From the NCBI RefSeq assembly GCF_051622035.1, contig NC_135358.1:24890501-24954500 (forward strand): a stretch of DNA of 64,000 nucleotides, written 5' to 3'. This document shows, in pieces, positions 36,818-47,700 of this stretch. Origin of the DNA: Arctopsyche grandis (lineage: Eukaryota; Arthropoda; Insecta; Trichoptera; Hydropsychidae). The notes beneath the pieces are model-generated. The model was not told the DNA's origin. It searched no databases and saw only the letters and a list, made by a program, of their open reading frames with translations. Position numbers and translations under genes: made by a program. Numbering within the stretch: position 1 is the stretch's first letter; each line of letters opens with the position of its first letter.

Positions 36818-36862
36818 CTATTTCTTATATCTACGATATAATATCGTAGATATAAGAAATAG
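36818..36862. repeat. Near-perfect palindrome, 22-bp arms
   Basis: CTATTTCTTATATCTACGAT(AT) at 36818-36839 and its exact reverse complement at 36841-36862, with one base between. The match continues outward imperfectly (TTCTTT / AAAGAA). Such a palindrome forms a cruciform and is typically unstable. Confidence 0.9.
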
Positions 36863-36894
36863 TAAAGAATATTTCTCACTTTTTGAGTAAAGAA

Positions 36895-37165
36895 ATCCAT
36901 ACTGCGATTACTTGTTAGGTACCTTCTAGATTTGAGTGGCATAAGCCCAATTTTCTTCATTTCGAGAAATCTTTTGCAAAACATTATATATAATGTTTTA
37001 CGTTTAACATTATTTAAAAATACTTGTGGCCTGTAAGACGTTTATTCTGCTTTTCCAAGACTCTGGATATATCGAATTAAAAAAGCGATAACAATTTGTG
37101 AATTAAGTCAAACAGAAAAATAGTGTTTTTGGAACTGAAATTTGGACTTGGACTGTCATGAAACA
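36895..37165 (+). repeat. TIR repeat R2, copy 1
   Basis: Collinear with the split copy at 42512-43506 and with the inverted copy at 38921-39177 (shared TTTATTCTGCTTTTCC, AATTTGTGAATTAAGTCAAA, TTTTTGGAACTGAAA). Its terminal repeats are decayed. Confidence 0.65.
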
Positions 37166-37294
37166 TTTTTTTGACCCTGACTATGAATGTACATAACGTT
37201 TTTAGTATATTTTATTTATTTAATCAATATTAATATTGTTCATTTGTTTGATAACAAAAATAAATTCGACTCAATTATGTATGTATGCACTTAC

Positions 37295-37490
37295 CCTAAG
37301 TAAATAGCATTTGGCGTTAATCTCCCAGTCCTCTCATACACACTTAAAATCGACACTCACAAACACAATATATCCACGGTATGCACTGCCAGAATTTCAC
37401 TTGTTTAACAGACGTGCACTGGTTGGGCAGGTCCACTCGAAACTGACGGTAAATAATAAATAAAAAAGAAGACTAGCTGCTCGACTTTCT
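37295..37490 (-). other. Probable 5' UTR exon and promoter on the minus strand
   Basis: On the minus strand the segment ends at a strong donor, TTAGG|GTAAGT (exon edge 37295). The sequence upstream to about 37640 is richer in CG than its surroundings and has an initiator-like TCAGTT near 37445. No long open frame runs through it, which fits a non-coding leader. The nearest minus-strand gene to the left whose coding start is preceded by a splice acceptor is the multi-inhibitor gene (acceptor at 21876); linking them, over a 15.4-kb intron, is inference. Confidence 0.4.
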
Positions 37491-38084
37491 TTCGACTTTC
37501 TCGTGAATGGTGGTGCGCGTGGTTCTGGTACGACAGCTTCTACTTGACAGAGGCTGGTCGCGGATCTGCTCCACCAGCTCTAGTCCACCCCCCGCCACTG
37601 GACGAGGACCTTCAAATATCTGAAAGGTACTCACGCATGGTCACAAATAACTATAGCACATTTAAATTCGTCACACATCAGATGAGGAATGCTATCATCA
37701 GCGACCAATCTTCTATACAACATACTCAATTAAATTACTACTATAGTGACTGAATTGTTGCTATATAACAATAAAATATGTATATTATAGAGTTTCTCAT
37801 ACTAAAATGACAATTTTCTTTGTGAGAAACATTGTAATTGATAACAATTTCATTTATTTTAGTAATTTACAGCATTTTTAGCATAACATACCAACTGATT
37901 ATTGATATATTTAACATTATATTATTCTATGCTGGAGAAATCTTGGATTTATAGCCATTCTAAAGGTGGCATTTAACATGTAGCCTCTTAATAGATGTAG
38001 TTCTACGTCAAAACTGGTTTGGTGATGGTTTTAATATGCAAAATTAGGTACGCGTAGACACACTCTGGTGCTATACATGCTACA

Positions 38085-38515
38085 GTCCAAGTGTACATTT
38101 CGTTCGTTCATGAACAGGCTAGTTTGCTTATACGCGAACCAATCCAGTCAGTTTTTTTGTACATAAAATAACAAGTCGACAAACGAATTAGTTTGTTCAT
38201 GGTATCATGCACAAACTATTAGGCATTATATTAAGTGTATTTGCAATGTATGTATCCTTACCCTGGGTTGCAATATTTAAAATATTAGTGGAAACAACCA
38301 ATTATAGCAATGTTTTAATGCAGTTTTCCCATGTCAAATACTTGTCGCTTTAACATCTCAAAGGTTTTGGTAGCTAACAGTTTCATGCGACAGCTGATGA
38401 GTCTATTTGAAGATAACTTTCGACTGTTGGCTCTTAAACTAAAACTTAAAGTTCGCGTATGAACAAACTAGTATGCTCATGAACGAACTGGAGTGAACAC
38501 TTGGACTATAACATA
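38085..38515. mobile_element. TIR repeat R3, copy 2
   Basis: Starts near CATGCTACAGTCCAAGTGTA and ends with the near-inverse CACTTGGACTATAACAT; subterminal TTCGTTCATGAAC is also mirrored by GTTCATGAACGAAC-like sequence. It is longer than copy 1, with about 80 extra bases near the left end. Confidence 0.7.
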
Positions 38516-38920
38516 CGTGCATATATGCTATTCTCTGCGAATTTATTCGTGAAATTTTAATGTTTATCTTTTCAATCTGTTTCAATCAGTTTCGATCAAT
38601 TGTGTTGTTGACTTTCATGATCTACATATATGAATTGAATTGGATAAATATTTTGATTTTAATGATGTAATGAGTCGATGTGTTTCTTAAACTTTGTCGT
38701 TCATTTTGGCATGGAGAATTTGTGCTTTTATGGTTTACATTATTCGATGATTAACTATAATATAGTACATAATATGTATATGAAATTCAATACAGGAACA
38801 CCTCGATTTGTCGAACTAATAAAAACTATCTTAAATTGAAAATTATACATATGTACATATTCGTAATACAATTGGGGTGTCAAATATATATTTCCAGCTT
38901 TTCCTATTTTTTCTAGGTAT

Positions 38921-39177
38921 GAGCCTCTATATTTGAAAGTGGCAGAAGTCGAATTTTCAGTTCCAAAAATACTATTTCTGTTTGACATAATTCACAAATC
39001 GTTATCACTTAGTTTAATCCAATATTTCCAGAACCCCGGAAAAGCAGAATAAATGTATTACAGGCCACCAGTATTTTTAAATATTGTTAAATGTATAACA
39101 TTATACTTCATGTTTTGCAAAACATTTCTCAAAATGAAGAAAAGTGGACTTTGCCACATTCAAATAATACGGATTAA
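38921..39177. mobile_element. TIR repeat R2, copy 3 (inverted)
   Basis: Starts GAGCCTCTATATTTGAAAGT and ends ACTTTGCCACATTCAAATAA followed by TACGG, forming imperfect terminal inverted repeats. The interior is the reverse complement of 36895-37165. About 257 bp without coding capacity, so MITE-like. Confidence 0.7.
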
Positions 39178-39410
39178 GAACTGTGCATTAAATCCAAAAG
39201 TTCTTAAATTCCAAACAATTTGTTAAATATAGTCTAATGAATGATTTCCAGCGTTTAATTTGTATTTTAAAATCCCAATTCGACAAATTTTCCAACTGGC
39301 AATCAATCAATCATTAAATTTTTGAATTATTATTTACGCAAAACGAATTCGCGTATCATACTCTCAGCAAGAGAACAACAATAAATAACAGGAAAACAAA
39401 TTTAACAGTC

Positions 39411-39481
39411 ATGGCTTTCGATTTAACGCCCGTGTTTTTATTGACCGTGATTTTTTTCCACTCGAATGTGTGCTACGACTG
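39411..39481 (+). CDS. Candidate first coding exon with signal peptide
   Basis: MAFDLTPVFLLTVIFFHSNV, then CYD, is a convincing signal peptide, ending at ACT|GTACGT. It ends in phase 1. An exon at 45187-45372 (acceptor TTTCCCACAG) begins in the matching phase and continues KIGVLFDTTVNPNNIERLKS; together they would start a secreted or receptor protein across a 5.7-kb intron. No family could be named, and the second exon's donor is uncertain. Confidence 0.4.
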
Positions 39482-42039
39482 TACGTACCATTCGCATTAT
39501 ATTCATTATTATTGATTTTTTTTCGGTCGTTTTTGTTGACGATCTTGAGAGACCATTGGGATGTTGGTTCCGAAACAGGAAACGGACATGACCTGGTTTA
39601 AAGAGTGCATTTGGACAAACCCGGCTGCTGTGAATCATCGTGTCCCGTTAATGCTCCGCCAACAACGACAATTTGCATAACACTCTTTCGCCAATACAAC
39701 ACGCGCTGGCGAAATTATTCTACAACGGAAATCCGACACAACATCACTTAAAGAATTGGACCTCTCCAATGAGACAGTATGAATATACATATATCATGCA
39801 TTGTGTATAACAACGACCAGTGAAATTGATGAACCAAGTCACGCATCTAATGAGAGTCATTGTTCGTTGGATTTATTTGGAAAATCCACGTGCCTAATTT
39901 GGATCAATGCTAGGAAAATACGCAGTACGAATGTGCACGATTTTGTGGACCAAGTCCAGTGCGTCATCTGTGCAACTATTGTTTGGAAAGTAAACAGGAC
40001 TTAGTTCGATTCGAGTGGTATGATATCATATAATTTCATCATGATGCGTTCCAAATTTAGAATATCCTGATGTCATGGTTTGCGCAAATTCTATTGACGC
40101 TTTCTTTCAGGTCATTTTGATCGGTTGAAGGTCGTTGCATTTTCCTCTTGTGATGCAAGTGAATTCAAACATATCAACAAAATAATATTTTGAATCATAT
40201 AATATGTGAATTATGTATGTATATTTTTAGTGTACATTTAAAATTTTCATATTTTGTAAACCATAACATAGATAAATATTTTACTAAAATATATTTAAAT
40301 AATATAGATTCTTGCGCTGCAAACGATTGCAAACTAAGTGGGCGCAAGCTTATTTCGCTGCATGCTCATACTTTTGTCTCGGCTTTTGCCATTTTAAACT
40401 TGCCAGAAAGATCCAACTCAATTTTAAGAATTGCCAATCATCAATGTACATCGAAGTGTCATCTGTGCAACCCCATTAATATCTCATCTTTCGTACATGC
40501 TGAAATTCAAACAGATAAAATGCAATCGAAATGAGCATGCAGCTGGGTGGTTTGCAATCATTTGCAGCAAACCCAATATAGATACATATATTGTAGATCC
40601 ACGATTTTTCCGCAAATCATTATATTCTCCAAATCTACATATAATATTTATAAAATGAACATTAACTTAATTTAATTCCATCAATTGTAATATATAATAA
40701 TAGGCTCAATAAGCATACTAATAATACAAACAGATATTTACCACTTTTCGATCAAGAAAATTAATTTTTATGTACAAAGTAGTGAGTTTATTTAATGCGT
40801 ATCTTTTTTCGTGAAGTTTATAGTATATTTTTAAGTTTAAGCATACAATAATTCTAAAAATATATCTCTAAATAAGGAAAAATCTAAGTTTTCCACTCAA
40901 CTGAACTATCTGTTGGATGAGTCCTAACGGTATTTGTAGTATGCATATCTATTTTTATATAACATTAAATAATTTATTTACTCAAGTGATTCACCACATT
41001 CAATTATTGTCCAAGAGGAAATTCGTTTCATAAAACGACCAATAAGAACGCAAATTATTGCGATCAAGTAGAAGCCTATACTTTCAACTGATTCGGTGCC
41101 TCTCAAACTCAACTAAAACGAAAAAATATAAAAATAAATTAATACTAGCACCACAGACGTGGAAAGCAGATGAAAATGAGAGGTACAGAGCGATTATGGA
41201 CGTGTTCGTGTTACGCAGAATAAAGAATTACGTTTAATGACCACATTTCACCCGGGTGGTCATCACGTTGCACCTCATCCGCTTTCTATACACGTACGAG
41301 TACCACTGTGACGTGGCGGCGAACCTGTTAACAGAACATCACAAAAAACATCATATATATATGTACATACATATGGATATTTCTACTATCATACGCCTTT
41401 CTAATGACAACCGTGATTACCTTATGGCGGCCCTCCAATTTTTGAACTTCACAAGTGAATGCTTCGTGGTTCAATCCCCTATGATTTGCTACTAAAGTCT
41501 TTTTGACAAGAAATTTGTTGAAATGATTTTGTATATAATCAGTATATGTATTCTGAAAATACAATGCCTTTTTCTTGCTTTTTTTCTTATTTAATTTCGA
41601 TAGAAAAAATCCTTTTCTTTAGCAATTCGCTGAATATATCATTATAAAAGAAGTTTATTTTTTATTTTTTAAACATACATAGATATGTATCTAAAATGCA
41701 AAGAATAACTTGGAGCTAAAACATTCAGATGATTACCAACTTGAAAATGGTTACACAATTGAAAAGTAAAAATTCAGTAATTTATAAATAAAATTAAAAT
41801 ACATAGAATAGTACTTTCTCACAAAATCATAGTGACTAACCAGTAGATTCTATGACAGAATCACTAATAACCATACTAACACACTTGTGAAGAGTCTCGG
41901 TGATTACAACAAAATGTCTATACCCTTCAGGTATAAACACAGATTACCCTAAACACAATCTGCTTTAGGTCATCGACTTTAGAGAGTCTTTAATTAATAT
42001 TATGTATTAGATGTATTATGAACATTTATAAGGATTGTA
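39482..42039. other. Repeat-bearing stretch, no assigned gene
   Basis: 40315-40480 matches 46870-46985 in inverted orientation (shared GCCAGAAAGATCCAACTCAA). 39840-39980 shares the phrase GTCATCTGTGCAAC with it. The remainder is AT-rich; nothing else recognised. Confidence 0.45.
40315..40480 (+). repeat. Interspersed repeat R5, copy 1
   Basis: The stretch with AAACTTGCCAGAAAGATCCA, ACTCAATTTTAA and ACATCGAAGTGTCATCTGTG is found reverse-complemented at 46870-46985. Family unknown. The open frame of 114 codons that spans it is not supported by anything else. Confidence 0.6.
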
Positions 42040-42235
42040 AATAGGTTTTTGAGCTCTTTTTCCTATTATGCTTTAGATTAACATTAGAATAATATAATAC
42101 TGTGATTACTAACCAAATTAAATTAAAATTGTAAAATAGAAAATGATCAGTAGATCAGTAGCTATTAAAATAGATATAAGATGTATTGTGAACATAATTT
42201 CGTAATAATAAAAAGCATTTAAAAATCAAAAAAAA
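42040..42235 (-). repeat. Interspersed repeat R4, copy 2
   Basis: Reverse complement of 4332-4532; see that entry. Confidence 0.7.
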
Positions 42236-42572
42236 AATAGTGATGGATGAAGGATGGATGAAGGATGTGAATGCAAAAAATGAATTTTCAATGTTTTTTG
42301 CTAAGATTTTATTTTATTTTTAACTTTATTTTATACAGTCAACCATGCACACTCGTCTTAACAGATTGCTCTAATGCGACAAGTGTGCTATACAGATTAA
42401 GAATGAACTAGTTTAAACTAGTAAATGTTTAATTTTCAATTCAAGTGTTCATTTTAGTTTAAATTTACTAATGGTCTAATTGTTTCTGCCCCAGTCTGCA
42501 CAACAACAATTGAGCCGTTATATTTGAAAGTAGCAAACTCAACTTTTCTTCATTTCGAAAATTATTTCGCAA

Positions 42573-43319
42573 AACATATATACATATGTATATAAAAACG
42601 GACGTGATGTACATATATATGTATGTATATATTTGGTGGATGCGTTGACAAGTATGGAGATTTAAAAAAACAAATTTTAGAGTGCCAGGAGTCAGTGCCG
42701 TGCGCTGAAATTCTGAAACAGCCTGCTCCTCTTGTATCCTGCTCGTGCACATTAAGTAAGGCTGCACGACAAAAAGAGAGAGAATTTCAGCGCACGCCAC
42801 TGCCAGGAGTATATGTACATATGTTGTGCCTAGAGATATTTAGTAAAATAAATACACGCGAACGAGGCGCACAGCCAATCAGCGTGAAATGGTCTACGTG
42901 GACGTTTGACCAATTAGAGCAACGACGATACATTCTGACCAATGGGTGTATTTTAAACATCCGCTGTAGGGATGTGGAGTGACGACCGATAGTGTCGAGG
43001 AGACACGGGGAAGCGGGGAAGTGGGGAATTGGGGACCTGAGTGTCTGACATGTGCTCCTTTGAAAACCTGACATAGAACGGGTGACGTCAGCGACAGATG
43101 CGTGGGAGCGTCACCCGTTCTATGGCACATCATTTCGAACGGGTGAACGGGTTGGATCGGCGAGAGTATAATGCGCGCACTTCACATTTTACTATTTATA
43201 TGTGCGCGTGCCTATAAATCACCATACATTATATTTATATACAACATATAATTTTATTTGAAGTCGTGTATCAATACCTTTCCGAAACCACCCGTTGAAA
43301 TCAACGGGCGCAACACTAT
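42573..43319 (+). mobile_element. Helitron-like insertion inside R2, copy 2
   Basis: Inserted in the R2 body. It ends shortly after a perfect hairpin CCCGTTGA-AA-TCAACGGG (43291-43308) followed by GCGCAACACTAT, as expected for a Helitron-type 3' end, although CTAT deviates from CTRR. The 5' side (TATATAAAAACGGACG) loosely resembles a Helitron start. It contains a second perfect 16-bp inverted repeat (CATAGAACGGGTGACG, 43072-43087 and 43109-43124) and the nested hAT MITE. The family call is tentative; the insertion itself is clear. Confidence 0.5.
42693..42802. mobile_element. hAT-type MITE, 110 bp, with 8-bp target duplication
   Basis: Terminal inverted repeats CAGTGCCGTGCGCTGAAATT and, inverted, AATTTCAGCGCACGCCACTG. 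It is flanked by exact 8-bp duplications CCAGGAGT at 42685-42692 and 42803-42810. An 8-bp duplication with CAGTG ends is diagnostic of the hAT superfamily. No transposase. Confidence 0.9.
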
Positions 43320-43509
43320 TTAAATTTAATGTTTTACGTTTAACAATATTTAAAAATACCAGTGGCTAATAATACGTTTATTCTGCTTTTCCGAGATTTT
43401 GGACATGTCGAATTAAAATAAGTGATACCAATTTGTGAATTAAGTCAAATAGAAATAGTTTTTTGGAACTGAAAAATCAACTTTTGCCACTTCCAAATAT
43501 AACGGCTTA

Positions 43510-46500
43510 ATTAAAGACCACAATACTCCATATACTGAATTTTAGCAAAAATTCTTAAATAGCTTTTAAATTCTTTGTTCCACCAAACATTTTCTATTTT
43601 ACTTCGTTTGTAGTCTGTCCAATTCATAGAGAAAAAGAAAACCACTGTAAATTGTTTTTCTCTTAATATTTATCCTAGAAAATGATAAAATAGTCTGAAA
43701 AAATATGATTAACAATATTGAATACGCAAAGTATGGTAAAGATTTACATGATGCGCGAGCAAGAGTAAGATGTAATCATATGTACATATGTACATACATA
43801 TATATGTAGAATTAAATATGCACATACATTACTGATCCCCTTTTCTGAGTTGGAATCAACAGGACGTGACACAGACTATTCAATTTATTTTAAATCGACT
43901 TTCTGGAAGCTTCTATGGACTCTCGTGTTGAGAAGTGTAGGAAATGGCAGAAGCGCGCCAGATCCGGTTGTCGAGCCGTCGTAACAGTTTCTCGGCCACA
44001 CTGACCGACTTTCGCGACGCCACTGCTCTGCTGCACCAATGCAACCGAACTCTTGTATTTAATATTTAATTTCACATGTCCACTGATATCCGCGTCAATT
44101 TCTGTGACAAGAAGCGGCACGTTCCCTTCGCTGATCTTTCGTAATTGGCCCGTGGAATTTAGACTCACTAGTGTCCGCTATCACACTGCATATTTTGTTC
44201 TTAATATTTTACTTTATCTATGTACGTAGTAACAAGTTTTGTGATCATGCGAAAATTTTGACTTTAAAACAATTTCCACAATGTTTATTGAGCTCTGTTA
44301 AAATTTTGTTTTTGCTCTTATGAAGATTGCAGTTTTCTCTTTTTTGCGTGTTTTGACGGATCTTTTCTTAGAAATTATGACGCGTACTACTTCATAATTT
44401 TAATATTAAATCCGCTTTGAATATATATTAACTCTTATTTCTTAGAAAAGAAAGTTTTTTTCTTATTTTTGATCTTCTTATACCACGTTAACCAAACTTG
44501 CAAATATTAAATTAATAACTTTAATTTAAATAGTTCCAACATTACAGAATTTAACGAACACCATTTTAAAAAAGTTTCATCCATTATTACGTCTATTATA
44601 ATTAGAGTATATACATATTACATATGTATGTACTTTTTCAATTGTTTGGATTGCATGGAAAGTATGTGCTGAAATTTACAGTAAACATGTATGTAGACCT
44701 ACTATTATTATACATATATATACATATACGGAACCATTAAACTTTATTATATTAAACATTCTAAATTAACAATACAATCCTAAAATTGTTGTCCAAAATT
44801 GGATTTAGCTCACAAGTCCTTCCATCCAACACTGTTATGGCTTAAATCACTGGTGAAAGGTAAACTTCACATGGTAGCATGCGCATTTACGGATGAATCT
44901 ATTTGATTTTATTGTTATCTTTGCAATCTTATGGTGCCATTCGTGTGAGTTGATCCATACGTCTGTCTTTGTTCATAGCATGTAAAGTCATTATATGTAT
45001 ATGTAAGTATATAGAAAAAATTGTGTGTTGGTCGCATTGCATTTTTCATTCGTTTTGTGGAAAATCCATAGTGACATCAACGCACGGTTGAAAGCGAAAC
45101 CCGACCATAATATGATATAATAATTGCATTGTTATGAAATAATGCACAAATGTTTAAATCATGAAAGAATGTCACTTTTCCCACAGTAAATACACATAAT
45201 TACATGAAAATAGGTGTTTTGTTTGATACAACTGTCAATCCAAACAACATTGAGCGTCTCAAAAGTCTAATTAATGATTTTAACATATCATGCGACAAAA
45301 GAGCGACGTTTTCCGACCCGGATGTCGGCGTTTGTTTAGCTGCTTCTCCAACATTAAGGACGTCGTTCAGATATGTATTTTGGCGACCTTCGATTTGACC
45401 CAATGATGTTGCGATAACACGTCAGCAACTTGCGGATCTGCAATGGCCGACGGAAGTACCAAAGCAGGTCACGGAAGTGTTATAGTCACACTATTTCGTT
45501 GGTTGGGTCACCGACGACACACCAATTTCTGGGCCGCGCTATAGTACGCACTTAAAAATTCAAATCGATTCACGCATGATACCTTCTAAACTCACGGTGA
45601 AACGAAATTATTATCACTCATTTTTAACCGAAAATTATGTAACAGCTCTTGTGTTACTTGGTTGATAATTTTTTGGAAAAATTTCAGAGCTTTTTTTTAA
45701 TTATTTTACTGTATTTTGGTGGTTCAAACTCCTCTCCCGTGGAACCATCACTAATAACTATTAGGTAAAACTGATCTAGATCTATAATCACCATATTAAA
45801 AAAAAAATGTACATACATATTATATAATATGCATGCCTATAATTAAATGTATTAAACGTTGAGTTTTCATCATATCTCTCAGAGAAACTTTGTGAATTTT
45901 TTAATTACCTAAATCAAAAAATAAGATTTCGTTTGGGAAGTGAGTCGTGGGTATTCCATCAATGTAAGGGGGTCTGTTGCCATTTTCACCGAGAGAAAGG
46001 TATTGCGACAAGATTTCACAGATTCCAATCTCCCATAGCACACACGATAAAATTTTAGAAATTGATTTCTAAATTAGCCGAATTGTAATATTAAAATCAC
46101 TTCATTAAATTTACACATGTAAAATACACTAATAGATTGGGTTTTAATTATAATGAAATTACAATTTTAGATTTCATTAATTTAAAAAAAAAATGATTGC
46201 TTAAAATTATTATTAGGTACATTAAAAAAAAATAGTTCAAATCTTTGTAGTAAAGTTTTCTAAGATTTGCATTACATACATACATACGTACAATATATGT
46301 ACATATGTACGTATATAGTCTGATGATGAATTAAGTACCTATTGAAGACCTCAAATTCGCAATCGATGACCTTCTAAATATACAATACAATTGATTAGTC
46401 TCGTCACTCACTTGCTTTAGAACCGTCCGTTCTACTTAACACAACACGATAGCCAATTAGCCTTCAAAAACAATAAACAAAATACTAGTGCGTATATGTA

Positions 46501-46760
46501 GGGTTACACTGAGTCGACTTACATATGTACATGCTCCCTTGTCACATGAGCATGGTTTTTTGATGATCAATGGGCATAGGCGTTGCTCGGCAGTCTCCAG
46601 AAAAGTTTCTTATATATGTACATATGTAGTTATAGGTGCTCCTTAACCTCAGTCTCTGACCATTCCCAAAAACCATTTTGAGTTTAAGTTTTATGAGATT
46701 AGTGTCTGGTGGTTCTAAATTGAAAATTTAAATTTACATAAATAGTCGTATATAAGCATA
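43510..46760. other. Mixed stretch, no confirmed gene
   Basis: Three islands are less AT-rich and open in one or two frames: 43890-44170, 45187-45545 and (further on) 47925-48220. I could not recognise a protein in any. 44213-44265 is a reversed tail of repeat R1. The rest is AT-rich. Confidence 0.35.
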
Positions 46761-46769
46761 GAGGACCAT

Positions 46770-47700
46770 ATTCCACGGGTTTGGTGCAAACGATCGACAA
46801 GCGCCAGACAGACTGAACGACAGATTAACTGGATGGCTGCTTTAAACGCAATTCTCGACTTCACGAATGATAGATTGCACATCAGATGACGAGTAACCTT
46901 TCGATGTGCACAGATGCAATTATTAAAATGTTAATTATTAAAATTGAGTTGGATCTTTCTGGCGAGTTTAATACGGCAAAATTCGGAACTAAAGTATCAG
47001 AAGCACAGAACGTATACAGGGTAGGTATGTCGGGACTTCGGGTAGATTTCGCTTAGTGTAAGTACGAGCAGTGCGCACGCATAAGATACACATGTCGTTA
47101 AGAGGGCTGTACACCCGAAACCTTAATTTTGTTACCGTTCCTTTCTTCGATATATATATTGAGTGTATGCATATATTGAGTGAATGCGACAATATATATC
47201 AATATATATATATTGAGAGAATGCGACAGTTGCGCTTTGACCAGATAAAACGTGTTTTAAATTGACAAAATCGAGGGTTCATATTCTACTATTTTCTCCT
47301 CCAAAACTGGACCAATTTTTAAAAAAAATTCATCATCGGTATGAGAAAGATATTTTCTGTGCATCTATTGGTGTATTTTTTTAAAAATCGACCGTTAAAT
47401 AACCACGCTAGACTCCTTTCGTGGGTGTAAAAAAGAGGCGATTTTATAGATGTTTGGCGGCTCCTAGCTCCTATAAAAAATAATTAATTAAAAAAAATAA
47501 AACGATAGATGCACCCCAATGGTGGATATCCATAGCATATTAAAAAATAATTTCTCTAGTGCCATAATTGAGGTAGGGAGAAGTATAGTACGTTTGTATG
47601 GACAAGGCGCTGCTGTTCAGCCCTCTTAATCTGTGGTTTAGTCTGCCTGGCGCTTGTCGATCGTTTGCACCGCATCGATATTCCACATGTTAGTGTATTT
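46770..47700. mobile_element. Inverted-repeat element holding a TTAA-flanked MITE
   Basis: 46778-46832 and 47627-47690 are inverted copies (shared GTGCAAACGATCGACAAGCG CCAG in opposite orientation). Between them, 46870-46985 is an R5 repeat in reverse orientation. The right arm is directly abutted by the TTAA-flanked element below, so the outer pair is older. Confidence 0.6.
47102..47625. mobile_element. piggyBac-like MITE with TTAA duplication
   Basis: Flanked on both sides by TTAA (47098-47101 and 47626-47629). Ends GAGGGCTGTACA and, inverted, TGTTCAGCCCTC match at 11 of 12 positions. TTAA duplication is the hallmark of piggyBac; the GAGGG end is not the usual CCC, so the superfamily call is tentative. 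No transposase frame. Confidence 0.6.

Larger units (their letters stand above)
42512..43506 (+). mobile_element. TIR repeat R2, copy 2, split by a large insertion
   Basis: Left end GAGCCGTTATATTTGAAAGT (42512) and right end ACTTCCAAATATAACGGCTT (to about 43507) are inverted copies. The R2 body runs to GCAAAACAT near 42572 and resumes at ATGTTTTACGTTTAAC near 43328. The roughly 750 bp between is a foreign insertion, because the same body is continuous at 36960-37000. Confidence 0.75.

Noticed and set aside
40190-40534. Plus-strand frame of 114 codons
   Set aside because: Spans repeat R5, whose other copy at 46.9 kb has stops in the equivalent frame.
43890-44168. Minus-strand frame of 92 codons
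   Set aside because: Balanced composition, but no named domain, no convincing acceptor or donor pair, and no partner exon could be joined in phase.
45200-45403. Minus-strand frame of 67 codons
   Set aside because: The plus-strand reading of the same DNA has a better acceptor and matches the phase of an upstream signal-peptide exon; neither is proven.
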